Source: Olsenella intestinalis (GTDB taxonomy: Bacteria > Actinomycetota > Coriobacteriia > Coriobacteriales > Atopobiaceae). From it: a stretch of DNA of 64,000 bases. Location: contig NZ_JALGRK010000002.1 of NCBI RefSeq assembly GCF_023276655.1, positions 434,001 to 498,000 on the forward strand. The letters run 5' to 3'. The translations under genes and the position numbers were made by a program. The notes beneath the pieces were generated by a model. That model made no database searches, was not told where the DNA came from, and worked only from the letters and a program-made list of their open reading frames with translations. This document shows, one piece after another, positions 1-8,436 of the stretch. Positions within the stretch are counted from its first letter, which is position 1, and every line of letters starts with the position of its first letter.

Positions 1-1
1 G

Positions 2-1204
2 AGCTGGCCGTACCGCCTCGTCGAGCTCGAGCCCGACGAGGTCGAGCCCTTCGTGCGCGGGCGCGAGGATTGGCAGGGGCTCAACGTCACGATTCCCTAC
101 AAGGCCGAGGCCGCGCGCCTCGCCGACGCGCGCTCCGAGCGCGTGCGCCGCCTGGGCGTCGCGAACACGCTGGTCAGGCGCAAGGACGGCACGATCTTCG
201 CCGACAACACCGATGTGCTGGGGTTCTCGTGGCTGCTCGAGGACTTCTGCCGGCGCGAGCTCGGCGCAAGCGCGCGCGAGGCGCTGGGCGGCCGCGAGGC
301 CATCGTGCTGGGCTCGGGCGGCGCGAGCCGCGCCGTGGTGCCCGTGCTGAGAGACGCCGGGTGTCGCACGAGCGTCATCTCGCGCACCGGCGAGGACACC
401 TATAAGACCCTGCTCGAGCGCCACGCAGACACCGCGCTCGTGGTCAACACCACGCCCGTGGGAACCTACCCCGACTGCCCCGCCTCTCCCCTCAAGCCCG
501 GCGTCCTCGAGCGCATAGGGTCGCTCGCGGGCGTGGTCGACGTGGTCTACAACCCCGAGCGCACGGGCATCTGCCTTGAGGCCGAGAGGCTCCACATCCC
601 CTCGCAGTCGGGACTCGGCATGCTCGTCTCGCAGGCGTACTTTGCCAGCCAGCTTTTCCAGGGCAGGAGCCTGCCCTCGCATCTCGTGGGCGACATCTGC
701 CAAGACATCGCCCACAAGAGCCGCAACATCGCGCTCATCGGCATGCCCGGCGTGGGCAAGACCACGACGGGCCGCCAGCTCGCGCGCATCGAGAACCGGC
801 CGTTCGTCGACCTCGACGACGCCTTCGAGATCGCGCACGGCATGAGCGCCGCCGAGTGCATCGAGCGGCGCGGCGAGGAGGAGTTCCGCCGCCTCGAGAC
901 CGCGGCCTGCGCCGACTGGTGCTCGCGCTCGGGGCTCGTGGTGTCGTGCGGCGGGGGCATCGTCACCAGGCCCGAGAACTACGCTCTTCTCCACCAGAAC
1001 GCGACCATCGTGATGCTCGAGCGCCCCATCGAGGAGCTCTCGCAGAGGGGGCGTCCGCTCTCGCAGGACCGCGGCGTCGAGGAGCTCGCGCGACAGCGCA
1101 TGCATCTCTACCAACAGTGGGCTGACCTGCGGATTCAATGTACGGGAAGCCCCCAGGGTGACGCACGTGAAATCCTGGCCGCGCTGGGGAGGCCCGTGGC
1201 GTAG
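2..1204 (+). CDS. aroE-aroK: Shikimate dehydrogenase-shikimate kinase fusion (5' end outside window)
   Basis: The reading frame is open at the window edge, so the N-terminus is missing. The first ~220 residues are AroE: the segment NVTIPYK holds the catalytic Lys (codon 101-103), followed by an ADNTD segment with the partner Asp and a Rossmann glycine motif (GSGGASRAVVP). From about base 725 a shikimate kinase follows: P-loop GMPGVGKTT, the DLDD acid pair, and the CGGGI substrate loop. The two activities are consecutive-but-one steps of the shikimate pathway (3-dehydroshikimate to shikimate to shikimate 3-phosphate, cytosolic). The downstream neighbour is dehydroquinase, so this is the tail of an aro cluster. 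The fusion is seen directly; both active sites look intact. Confidence 0.93.
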   Translation, partial: SWPYRLVELEPDEVEPFVRGREDWQGLNVTIPYKAEAARLADARSERVRRLGVANTLVRRKDGTIFADNTDVLGFSWLLEDFCRRELGASAREALGGREAIVLGSGGASRAVVPVLRDAGCRTSVISRTGEDTYKTLLERHADTALVVNTTPVGTYPDCPASPLKPGVLERIGSLAGVVDVVYNPERTGICLEAERLHIPSQSGLGMLVSQAYFASQLFQGRSLPSHLVGDICQDIAHKSRNIALIGMPGVGKTTTGRQLARIENRPFVDLDDAFEIAHGMSAAECIERRGEEEFRRLETAACADWCSRSGLVVSCGGGIVTRPENYALLHQNATIVMLERPIEELSQRGRPLSQDRGVEELARQRMHLYQQWADLRIQCTGSPQGDAREILAALGRPVA

Positions 1205-1285
1205 GCGTCTTCCACGCTCGCCCCGCGACACGCTACGCACACCGTTTTCACTATGGTTTTCGCAACGCGTCGGACGGTGCGACCC

Positions 1286-1291
1286 TATACT
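1286..1291 (+). promoter_or_regulatory. Candidate -10 element upstream of the AroQ fusion gene
   Basis: TATACT lies 64 bases before the AroQ start in an otherwise GC-rich gap. No convincing -35 hexamer sits at 16-18 bases. A small GC hairpin (1312-1327) lies between it and the start codon. Weak call based on the hexamer alone. Confidence 0.3.
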
Positions 1292-1354
1292 TGCAAAGGT
1301 TTGATTGCGATGGGCGCGCGTGCGCCCCACGAAGGAATTGGAGTCCGTCGAGAC

Positions 1355-2320
1355 ATGGGTGTGAACGAAGCTGCAGCGGAGGTACTCAGGAGCGTCGGAG
1401 GCAAGCGCAACGTTCTGGCCAACTCGCTCTGCATGACGAGGCTACGCATCAGGGTCGCGAACCCCACCATCGTCGACAAGCAGGCTCTCAATTCCATCGA
1501 GGGCGTGCTCGGCACCACCACCCGTGGCGCGGACGGGTTCGAGGTCGTCTTCGGTCCCCGCGTCGTCGCGGACGTGTTCGAGTCCTTCGCCGGCCTCACG
1601 GGGCTTCCGCCGACCATCGAGGCGGCCCTTCCCGTCACGAGCTTCTCCCCCTCCCGCCTGAGCGTGCAGATCACCTCGCAGGGCGGCCAGGTCGCCTCTG
1701 CCGCCGACATGGCGAGCACCCTCGACGACTTCGACGACGACGAGGACGCCCCCGAGGCACCCGCCCCGGCCGACGACGACGCCGCGGAGTCCGACGCGAG
1801 CGAGCTCGAGCGCATGCTGCTCGGCGGCGAGGACGACTTCGAGGACGAGGCCGACGACCTCGACGACGAGGACGAGGACGGCCTGAGGCTGCTCGTCATC
1901 AACGGCCCCAACATCAACATGCTCGGCGTGCGCGAGCCCGACGTCTACGGCAAGCAGGACTTCTCGGCGCTGCTCGAGCTCTGCAAGCAGGTCGCGTCCA
2001 AGGAGGGCTTCGTCGACTGCCTCTGCTTCCAGTCGAACCACGAGGGCGACATCGTCGACAAGATCCAGGACGCCTACCAGGTGTTCGACGGCATCGTCAT
2101 CAACCCCGGCGCCTACACCCACACCTCCGTCGCGATTCTCGACGCGCTCAAGGCGGTGTCGATCCCCGCAATCGAGGTTCACATCTCCAACGTCGACGAG
2201 CGCGAGGAGTTCCGCAAGGTCTCCTACGTGAGGGCCGCCTGCTTCGAGACGATCTCGGGCATGGGCATCGACGGCTACCGCAAGGCAATCGAGGACATGG
2301 CCAGCCACCTCAGGGGATAG
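1355..2320 (+). CDS. aroQ: PTS EIIB-like domain fused to type II 3-dehydroquinate dehydratase
   Basis: Start ATG 1355 is chosen because a GGAG lies 11 bases before it; an upstream in-frame ATG at 1253 has no ribosome site. Residues 1-85 resemble the EIIB domain of glucose/sucrose-type PTS permeases: GGK-x-N, then a Cys (Cys26) in LCMTRLRIRV, the place of the phosphorylated Cys, and a VVFGP segment. Residues ~118-176 are a very acidic, low-complexity linker. Residues ~177-321 are a complete AroQ: INGPNINMLG, catalytic Arg193 and Tyr198, QSNHEG, NPGAYTHTS and EVHISN. AroQ dehydrates 3-dehydroquinate in the shikimate pathway; it follows the AroE-AroK fusion. What the EIIB-like part does is unknown; there is no EIIA or EIIC gene here. 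Confidence 0.88.
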   Translation: MGVNEAAAEVLRSVGGKRNVLANSLCMTRLRIRVANPTIVDKQALNSIEGVLGTTTRGADGFEVVFGPRVVADVFESFAGLTGLPPTIEAALPVTSFSPSRLSVQITSQGGQVASAADMASTLDDFDDDEDAPEAPAPADDDAAESDASELERMLLGGEDDFEDEADDLDDEDEDGLRLLVINGPNINMLGVREPDVYGKQDFSALLELCKQVASKEGFVDCLCFQSNHEGDIVDKIQDAYQVFDGIVINPGAYTHTSVAILDALKAVSIPAIEVHISNVDEREEFRKVSYVRAACFETISGMGIDGYRKAIEDMASHLRG

Positions 2321-2360
2321 CCTGGGCGCGACTCAGTCGACCATGCGATACGAAAGAAAC

Positions 2361-2393
2361 AAGGCCTCGGGGGCACGCCCTCGAGGCCTTTTC
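2361..2393. terminator. Bidirectional terminator between aroQ and the cyclo-ligase gene
   Basis: AAGGCCTCG and CGAGGCCTT form a 9-bp stem with a 12-base loop, followed by a short T tract on both strands. It sits between convergent genes. Confidence 0.75.
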
Positions 2394-2415
2394 AACTGCA
2401 GAACCGCCGCGTCCG

Positions 2416-3015
2416 CTAGCGGCACATCCAGACGGCACCGTCGCTGACGATGACGTCGACCGGCACGTCGTGCGGGTCGCTCGGCAGCGGGTTTCCGCTG
2501 AGCTGCATCGTGCGGGCAAGCCCGATCTTGGTCCCGCGATAGTGCGAGAGGAAGTTGTCGTAGTAGCCGGCGCCGTATCCGACGCGGTAGCCCTTGGAGT
2601 CGAACACGAGACCGGGCACGAGGCACACCGACTCCTCCAGCTCGTCGCCGTTGACCGGCGCGACGCCCGTGCCGCAGACGGGCTCGAGCACGCCGCGCGA
2701 CCCACGCCTCAGCCCGTCGAGCGACCCGACGGAGTAGAACGCGAGGGAGCGTGGGCCGCCGACGCAGCGCGGCAGGGCGACCGTCTTGCCGGCATCCCAG
2801 GCGTCCTCGATGATGCCGCGCGTCGCAACCTCGTCGCGGAACGGCACGTATGCCAGAACCAGAGAGGCCTCCCGATAGGCCGGGCACGCCTTCAGGTGGT
2901 CGCGCACCTCGGCGTCAACGCGACGCCGCAGCGCGGGCGACATGTTGGAGGAAAGGGAGAGGTAGCCGTTGCGAAGCGCCTGCTTGCTTGCGTCCTCACC
3001 GTATGAACTAGCCAC
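2416..3015 (-). CDS. 5-formyltetrahydrofolate cyclo-ligase (first copy)
   Basis: About 199 residues, the usual size. It converts 5-formyl-THF to 5,10-methenyl-THF with ATP in the cytosol. The diagnostic C-terminal block is present: LVPGLVFD, then GYGAGYYDNFL, then PHDVPVDVIV; the VALPRC block lies mid-protein. I chose the GTG at 3015, which sits four bases after a strong GAGGGGAGG site, over an in-frame TTG at 3039. A second copy of the family lies at 57378-57953. The gene is divergent from the YgjP-type peptidase and convergent with aroQ. Confidence 0.88.
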   Translation of the reverse strand: MASSYGEDASKQALRNGYLSLSSNMSPALRRRVDAEVRDHLKACPAYREASLVLAYVPFRDEVATRGIIEDAWDAGKTVALPRCVGGPRSLAFYSVGSLDGLRRGSRGVLEPVCGTGVAPVNGDELEESVCLVPGLVFDSKGYRVGYGAGYYDNFLSHYRGTKIGLARTMQLSGNPLPSDPHDVPVDVIVSDGAVWMCR

Positions 3016-3132
3016 GAACCCTCCCCTCTTTACATACAAACAGCGTACACTTTACCGTATTCGAGCGCACTCGATATATGATAGTTCGAATCTTGTTAAC
3101 CTCACCTTCACCATTGAGACACCAGGAACCGC

Positions 3133-3858
3133 ATGAGAGAGCCAGAAACCGTACGCATTGCGGGCACGAGCGTCCCCGTCACGAGAAAGCGCATCCGCCG
3201 CGTCAACCTCAAGGTCCGCGCCGACGCGACGATCGCCGTCAGTGCCCCCTACGGCTATCCCCTCGCAAAGATCCAGGACTTCGCCGACGAGAAGAGCGAC
3301 TGGGTCGAGCAGCGGCTCGCTCGGGTCGCGACCATCCGCGACCGCGAGGCTGGGCACTGGGCAGACGGCGGCAGCGTGAGCCTGCTCGGGACGCCGCTGC
3401 ACGTCACCCACGTCACCGACGCCCCCACGAAGCGCGCGCAGTCGGTCGAGCGCGAGGGCGAAAAACTCCGCATCCACCTGAGGGCCGACCTCGAAGCCGA
3501 CGAGCGCGACGCCGAGGCCCGTCGCCTCGTGGAGGCCTGGCTCAAGCAGCAGCTCGCCCAGATCCTGCCCGACGTCTTCGAGCGCCTCCAGGATCGATGC
3601 GCCATCCACTGCTCGGGCTGGCGCATCCGCCGCATGAAGACCCGCTGGGGCTCCTGCAACACCAAGACGCGCATGATCACCATAAATGCCCAGCTCGTCG
3701 AGTACCCCATCGAGTGCCTCGAGTCCGTCGTGGTCCACGAGCTCTGCCACCTGCTCGAGCCCAGCCACAACGCGCGCTTCCACCGCCTCCTCGACGCCTA
3801 CTACCCGAGGAACCGCGAGGCGCGCAGGATCCTCAACGCCACGCCCCCGCGCAGATAG
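3133..3858 (+). CDS. YgjP/DUF45-type M48-like metallopeptidase
   Basis: 241 residues, predicted cytosolic, no signal peptide. The C-terminal third carries the family signature: TRWGSCNTK, then the zinc site HELCH (residues 202-206) in VVVHELCHLLEPSHNARF, with the extra His typical of this group. The N-terminal part is the beta-rich segment of YgjP-like proteins. The physiological substrate of the family is not established. AGGAAC precedes ATG 3133 by a few bases. It stands alone upstream of trpS. Confidence 0.85.
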   Translation: MREPETVRIAGTSVPVTRKRIRRVNLKVRADATIAVSAPYGYPLAKIQDFADEKSDWVEQRLARVATIRDREAGHWADGGSVSLLGTPLHVTHVTDAPTKRAQSVEREGEKLRIHLRADLEADERDAEARRLVEAWLKQQLAQILPDVFERLQDRCAIHCSGWRIRRMKTRWGSCNTKTRMITINAQLVEYPIECLESVVVHELCHLLEPSHNARFHRLLDAYYPRNREARRILNATPPRR

Positions 3859-3924
3859 ACGGCCACAGACGCCGCCCGATGCCGTACCATAGACAGGTAT
3901 GTGAACGCACGACAAGGAGAGACA

Positions 3925-4977
3925 ATGCCCAACGAAGGTAGCTACGAGGCCGCGCTCAGGCGCAGCAACGAGATACAGGCCGACATCGACGCCGGCAAGA
4001 CCGAGAAGTACACGATGCTGACCGGCGACCGTCCCACCGGACGCCTCCACCTCGGCCACTACTTCGGCACGCTCGTCGAGCGCGTCCGCCTGCAGAACCT
4101 CGGCGTCAAGACCAACGTCATCATCGCCGACTACCAGGTCATCACAGACCGCGACACGACCGAGCACATCCAGGACAACGTCTACAACATGGTCATGGAC
4201 TACCTGGCCTGCGGCATCGACCCCGCCAAGACGATGATCTTCACCCACTCCGCCGTGCCCGCGGCCAACCAGCTCATGCTGCCGTTCCTCTCCCTCGTGA
4301 GCGAGGCGGAGCTGCAGCGCAACCCCACGGTCAAGGCGGAGATGGAGGCCTCCGGCCACTCGCTCACGGGCCTTCTCCTCACCTATCCGGTCCATCAGGC
4401 CTGTGACATCCTCTTCTGCAAGGGCAACATCGTGCCCGTCGGCCGCGACCAGCTGCCCCACATCGAGGTCACGAGCAAGATCGCCCGCCGCTTCAACAGC
4501 CGCTTCGGCAACGTCTTCCCCGAGGTCTCGGGCCTTCTCACCTCGAACCCCCTCATCCCCGGCCTCGACGGCCGCAAGATGAGCAAGTCCTACGGCAACG
4601 CCATCTCCATCTCCATGACCGAGGAGGAGACCGCCAAGCTCATCAAGAAGTCCAAGACCGACTCCGAGCGCATGATCACCTTCGACCCGGACAACCGCCC
4701 TGGCGTCTCCGCCCTGCTCACGACCGCCGGCATCTGCACCGGCCGTGACCCGCGCGAGATCGCCGACGAGATCGGCAACGGCGGCGGCGGGGCCCTCAAG
4801 AGCTACGTCACCGAGGCCGTCAACTCCTACTTCGCGCCCATCCGCGAGCGCCGCCACGAGTTCGAGGGCGACCTCGACTACGTCCGCGACGTCCTCGCCG
4901 ACGGCAACAAGCGCGCCAACGCCATCGCCGAGCAGACCCTCGGCGAGGTCCGCGAGGCCATGGGCATGAGCTACTAG
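3925..4977 (+). CDS. trpS: Tryptophanyl-tRNA synthetase
   Basis: Class I aminoacyl-tRNA synthetase of 350 residues that charges tRNA-Trp. The signature HIGH box appears as HLGH (residues 42-45) inside the TrpS-typical GDRPTGRLHLGHY, and KMSKS is intact at 218-222 (GRKMSKSYGN). ATG 3925 is preceded at five bases by AAGGAGA; the upstream in-frame GTG at 3901 is rejected. Length is normal for bacterial TrpS. No T-box-like leader is visible in the 66-base gap before it. Confidence 0.96.
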   Translation: MPNEGSYEAALRRSNEIQADIDAGKTEKYTMLTGDRPTGRLHLGHYFGTLVERVRLQNLGVKTNVIIADYQVITDRDTTEHIQDNVYNMVMDYLACGIDPAKTMIFTHSAVPAANQLMLPFLSLVSEAELQRNPTVKAEMEASGHSLTGLLLTYPVHQACDILFCKGNIVPVGRDQLPHIEVTSKIARRFNSRFGNVFPEVSGLLTSNPLIPGLDGRKMSKSYGNAISISMTEEETAKLIKKSKTDSERMITFDPDNRPGVSALLTTAGICTGRDPREIADEIGNGGGGALKSYVTEAVNSYFAPIRERRHEFEGDLDYVRDVLADGNKRANAIAEQTLGEVREAMGMSY

Positions 4978-5000
4978 CCCACACGCACCCAGAACCAATG

Positions 5001-5032
5001 ACGGGGCGGCACCTCAGGGTGTCGCCCTTTTC
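5001..5032 (+). terminator. Rho-independent terminator after trpS
   Basis: GGGCGGCACC pairs with GGTGTCGCCC (one G-U) around a TCAG loop, followed by TTTT. Confidence 0.85.
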
Positions 5033-5038
5033 TCATGC

Positions 5039-5048
5039 CGAGAAGAGC
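5039..5048 (+). repeat. CGAGAAGAGC repeat, intergenic copy
   Basis: One of 20 exact copies of this 10-mer in the window (see findings). This copy lies between the trpS terminator and the yfcC terminator, outside any gene. Confidence 0.7.
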
Positions 5049-5145
5049 CAAGGCCACGATCCGACGGCGCCCTTGGCCCGGCGACGCCCTGCCCTCGAGC
5101 CATCTTCGCCCGCGCGAGACGCCCTCGCCCGAGAGCCTCGGCACA

Positions 5146-5174
5146 AAAGAGCGCCCCCATCTCTGGGGGCGCCT
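5146..5174 (-). terminator. Terminator of the YfcC-family transporter gene
   Basis: Read on the minus strand, GGCGCCCCCA and TGGGGGCGC form a strong stem with a four-base loop, followed by TCTTTTG. Confidence 0.85.
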
Positions 5175-5200
5175 TTCGTTCAGTCTCTTGTCCCGGCTTG

Positions 5201-6775
5201 TTACGCGGGAATGACCAGCATCGCGATCGTGAGGACGATGATGGAGGCAACGGCCACGGACGCGACGATCTTGAGGGCGAACTTGAACCACGTGCTGTAC
5301 TCAACACGGGACAGGGCAAGGCCACCCATGATCGCGCCGGAGGTCGGGGTGATCAGGTTCACGGCGCCAGAGGCGGCGGAGAAGACCATGACCATGACGG
5401 CGGGGTTGAAGCCGAGCTGCGCAGCCAGGGGCCCCATGATCGGCATGGAGACGGTAGCCATGCCGGAGGTCGAGGGGATGAGGAACGACAGCAGGAAGTA
5501 GAGCAGGTAGGAGCCGATAGCGAAGACGACGCCAGAGGTGCCGGAAAGCGCGCTAGCAGCAGAGTTGAGGACGTAGTCCGCAAGGCCGGTGGAGCTCATG
5601 AGGACGGAGACGCCACGGGAGACGGCGATGATCATGACGACGGACATCATGTCGCCGGCGCCGGCCATGAACTCGTCGACGATCTCGTGCTCGGAGAGGC
5701 CGCCCACGATGCCGATGATGATTGCGAGCAGGAGGAACCAGGTGGTGGACTCGGCGAAGTACCACTTGCCGAGCGGGGTGCCGGTCAGGAAGGCAGACCA
5801 GCCGGCGTTGTCGACGACCTCGGTCGCGAGCTCGCCCTTGACCTCGTTCTTGAAGGTGAGGACGCCGTCATCGGCGTACTTCTCGGCGATGTCATCGCCA
5901 GTGACCTCGGTAACCTCCTCGTGGCTGGAGGCACCAGCCACGAAGGCGTTGACGCCCAGGTCCTCCCAGGGAATGAAGGAGATGACCATGACGATGAAGG
6001 CGGCAGCGAAGATGACGAGGACGCCCTTCTGCTTGCCGGTGAGCGCGAGGTTCTTCTCGCCCGTCTCGTCGTTGGCGTAGGCAGCCTCGGCGTTCTCGAT
6101 CTCGGTGGCGCTCATGAGCGTGCGAGAGGGGTCGGCCTTGACGCGCTTGGCGTAGCTGAGGACGAAGAACACGGCGATCGCGTAGGTCACGAGAAGCAGG
6201 ATGAGGCCGAGGCCGATGATGACGGCCTGGTCAACTGCGATGTCGAGACCGGTGAGGGCCGCGGAGGCAACGCCGGTGGCGAACGGGTTGACGGTGGAGC
6301 CGAGGCAACCAACGCCAGCGCCGAGCAGGACGATCATGGCACCCGTGAGGGAGTCATAGCCTGCAGCCATCATGGTCGCGGAGAGGAGGGCGTAGAAGCC
6401 GACGGTCTCCTCGCACATGCCGTAGGTGGTGCCGCCGAACGCGAAGATGGCCATGAGGATGGGGATGAGGGCCATCTCCTTGCCGTTCATCTTGTTGACG
6501 AGGACGGCAATGCCGGTGGACAGGGCGTCCGTCTTGTTCACGATGCCGAGGAAGCCACCGAGGACCATGACGAACAGGCAGACGTCGATGGCGTCAGCGA
6601 AGCCCTTGGCCGGAGCCATGAGGAAGTCGCCGAGCGTGGCGCCCTTGACGTCGGGGGTGATGTTGCCAACGATGATCGTGATGATCGCCACGATGGCAAG
6701 TAGGATGAAGATGATGGAGAAGGAGGTAAGCATCTCCCTCTTCTTCTTCTTCGGCTGCGTCGTCGTATCAGACAT
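5201..6775 (-). CDS. YfcC/ArcD-family membrane transporter, probable basic amino acid antiporter
   Basis: 524 residues with a charged, Lys-rich N-terminus and about 12 hydrophobic segments; a long hydrophilic region lies near residues 300-380. The sequence has the look of the YfcC/DcuC-type carriers (FGGTTYGMCEET, GCLGSTVNPF, LIPSTSG, LITPTSGA). In streptococci members of this family serve as arginine/ornithine antiporters, and the gene lies beside arcABD here, so arginine-ornithine or a related exchange is the likely role (inference). It is transcribed separately: AAAGGAG precedes the ATG, an own promoter and terminator are visible, and a 490-base gap separates it from the aminotransferase. 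Confidence 0.8.
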   Translation of the reverse strand: MSDTTTQPKKKKREMLTSFSIIFILLAIVAIITIIVGNITPDVKGATLGDFLMAPAKGFADAIDVCLFVMVLGGFLGIVNKTDALSTGIAVLVNKMNGKEMALIPILMAIFAFGGTTYGMCEETVGFYALLSATMMAAGYDSLTGAMIVLLGAGVGCLGSTVNPFATGVASAALTGLDIAVDQAVIIGLGLILLLVTYAIAVFFVLSYAKRVKADPSRTLMSATEIENAEAAYANDETGEKNLALTGKQKGVLVIFAAAFIVMVISFIPWEDLGVNAFVAGASSHEEVTEVTGDDIAEKYADDGVLTFKNEVKGELATEVVDNAGWSAFLTGTPLGKWYFAESTTWFLLLAIIIGIVGGLSEHEIVDEFMAGAGDMMSVVMIIAVSRGVSVLMSSTGLADYVLNSAASALSGTSGVVFAIGSYLLYFLLSFLIPSTSGMATVSMPIMGPLAAQLGFNPAVMVMVFSAASGAVNLITPTSGAIMGGLALSRVEYSTWFKFALKIVASVAVASIIVLTIAMLVIPA

Positions 6776-6871
6776 GACCGCAACTCCTTTCGATGCTCTG
6801 AGGCATCTGTCGTACGTACAGAAACTCCCAAGAAACTGAAACTGAACATAAAGCGAACTGTTCGTCCATAC

Positions 6872-6900
6872 ACTCTACACGCATCGAATGAATCAAACAA
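6872..6900 (-). promoter_or_regulatory. Promoter of the YfcC-family gene
   Basis: On the minus strand TTGTTT is followed after 17 bases by TAGAGT, about 100 bases before the ATG. The short palindrome CGAAC-t-GTTCG lies immediately downstream, near the expected start site, a position typical of an operator. Confidence 0.5.
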
Positions 6901-6965
6901 GGGGTTTCTTGCGCCAGTTGGTGAGCGGGCGGGATTTGGCGCGAAAGACTTCCGGTCACCTAAAA

Positions 6966-7013
6966 CATACCGTTCCCACTGGATTTTCGACCATCTGCCG
7001 TATTTCCAAACTG
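6966..7013 (-). promoter_or_regulatory. Motif block shared with the arcA control region (copy 1)
   Basis: Read toward yfcC, this block contains CAGTTTGGAAATA (7013-7001) and GAACGGTATG (6975-6966). Both strings recur between 12729 and 12798 upstream of arcA. GAACGGTATG has the same orientation relative to the gene in both places; the other is inverted. Candidate binding site for a common regulator of arginine catabolism. Confidence 0.4.
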
Positions 7014-7215
7014 TCCTATTGGATGATTTACCTGCAGGGACATTCAAATCACAATATGTATGAATGCTGAAGCCACAGTTTGTACATATATGAATCAGAC
7101 CGAGAGACCGAAAATTCTAAGTGCATAAATACTAGTCTGTATGCATGACGAACTGCGAAGTGATCTCGCGCAAACGTTTGTACGAAGGCATCCGTAAAAG
7201 TTGACGTACCGCCAC

Positions 7216-7243
7216 AAAAGAGGGACCCCCGAGGGAGGCCCCT
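7216..7243 (-). terminator. Terminator of the aminotransferase gene
   Basis: On the minus strand a GGG-x-CC-x-CC type stem with two A-C mismatches and a short loop is followed by CTCTTTTG. Confidence 0.55.
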
Positions 7244-7268
7244 TCACCTTGCCGTTGCCGACGAGAGG

Positions 7269-8390
7269 CTAGTCGAACTTCTCGTGCATGTAGGCGCTCA
7301 GGGTCGAGAGGCCCTCGCGAAGCGTGGCCTCTGGGGCACAGTAGCCAAGGCGCGCACCACGTGGGAGGTCGAAGCGGCTGCCCGGAACGAGGAGGACGCC
7401 CGTGTCCCGCAGCAGGTCCAGGCAGAACGACTCGTCGTCGACGGGAATGTCGAGTCGCATGTAGCTTACGCTGACGCCCTTGGGCGGAATCCAGCTCGCA
7501 CGCCTCTCCCCCGCCATCCACTCGTTCACGATCTCGCGGTTAGTGCGGATGATCTTGAGGTTGCGCTCGATGACGCGCTCGCGATTCCTGAGGACGTAGG
7601 TGGCCAGTGCGTCATTGAAGACGCCGCTGCAGATCATGGTGTAGTCGCGAAGCACGCGCATGCGGTCGGCAAGCTCCTTGTTGGAGACGGTCCAGCCGCA
7701 ACGGGCCGCAGGCACGCTGTAGTCCTTGCTCACGCTGTTGGTGCAGACGCCCTTGTCGTAGAGGTCGACGATGCTCGTGCACTTCTCGGGCTCCTCGAGG
7801 GGGAAGAACACCTCGTCGCAGAGGACCCAGGCATCCACGCTGCGGGCGATCTCGACGATCTCCTCCATGGCCTCCGTCGTGATGACGGCGCCGAGCGGGT
7901 TGCTCGCGTTGTTGATGCAGATGAGCTTCGTGTCCGGCCTGACGAGCTTCTTGAGCTCGTCGATGCGCGGCTGCCAGCCATCCTCCTCGTGGATGACCCA
8001 GTGATCGACCTCGGCGCCAAGCGCCTCGGGGAGGTCGTAGAGGGGCTGGTAGGTCGGGTACTCAGCGACCACGTGGTCTCCCGGCTCGACGAGCGCCATG
8101 ATCGCGTTGAGGTTGGCGCCGGTGCCGCCGTTCATCTGAAGCACGTTGTCAGGGTCGACGCTCTTGTAGAGCTTCGCGACCTCCTGCTTGAACTCGGCCG
8201 ATCCCTCGATCCAGCCATAGTTCATCTTCTCGCGGTTGAGCTGATCGTAGAAGGTAGAGCCGCCCTGGCCGTCGAGCTCGAGGATCTCGCCCATGGTGAG
8301 ACTCGCGATGGTGCTCTGGGCTATGTCGAGACGAGCCTCGTGCTCGTAGTCGTTGAGGAAGGCCTCGACACCGATCGTCTTGATTCTCAT
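7269..8390 (-). CDS. PLP-dependent class I/II aminotransferase of the arginine cluster
   Basis: 373 residues from the ATG at 8390, which has GGGGGAG five bases upstream; an in-frame GTG two codons earlier overlaps that site and is rejected. Fold-type I aminotransferase features are present: NASNPLG (substrate/PLP Asn), CDEVFFPLE (Asp of the cofactor pocket) and SVSKDYSVPAARCGW, where the Lys is the Schiff-base residue. A C-terminal Arg segment (GSRFDLPRGARLGY) would bind the carboxylate. The substrate cannot be read from the sequence. It follows arcD with its own terminator between them, so it may act on arginine, ornithine or a product of them (inference from position only). Confidence 0.8.
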   Translation of the reverse strand: MRIKTIGVEAFLNDYEHEARLDIAQSTIASLTMGEILELDGQGGSTFYDQLNREKMNYGWIEGSAEFKQEVAKLYKSVDPDNVLQMNGGTGANLNAIMALVEPGDHVVAEYPTYQPLYDLPEALGAEVDHWVIHEEDGWQPRIDELKKLVRPDTKLICINNASNPLGAVITTEAMEEIVEIARSVDAWVLCDEVFFPLEEPEKCTSIVDLYDKGVCTNSVSKDYSVPAARCGWTVSNKELADRMRVLRDYTMICSGVFNDALATYVLRNRERVIERNLKIIRTNREIVNEWMAGERRASWIPPKGVSVSYMRLDIPVDDESFCLDLLRDTGVLLVPGSRFDLPRGARLGYCAPEATLREGLSTLSAYMHEKFD

Positions 8391-8436
8391 GCACACTCCC
8401 CCATTGCCGATGAGTTTAGGAACGAAGTGCTAGACA

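Larger units (their letters stand above)
6776..7268 (-). promoter_or_regulatory. Long control region upstream of the YfcC-family gene
   Basis: 493 bases without a gene, clearly more A+T-rich than the flanks. It holds the yfcC promoter (6872-6900), a CGAAC-t-GTTCG palindrome (6854-6864), a motif block shared with the arcA region (6966-7013), CATTCA...TGAATG arms (7041-7066), and TGCATA...TATGCA arms (7122-7145). The last two are imperfectly reminiscent of arginine-repressor half sites but are oriented outward, so no ArgR box is claimed. Confidence 0.6.

Noticed and set aside
3070-3100. GTTCGAATC string suggestive of a tRNA T-loop
   Set aside because: No acceptor, D or anticodon arms around it; it is part of the A+T-rich promoter region between two divergent genes.
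3052-4998. 648-codon open frame on the minus strand across the YgjP-type and trpS genes
   Set aside because: Antisense shadow of two well-supported plus-strand genes; its protein is low-complexity Ala/Gly/Val/Asp with no family pattern, as expected in high-GC DNA.
7041-7145. Possible ArgR boxes upstream of yfcC (CATTCA...TGAATG and TGCATA...TATGCA)
   Set aside because: Half sites point outward compared with the known TGAAT-N4-ATTCA form, and spacing is wrong. Kept only as palindromes.
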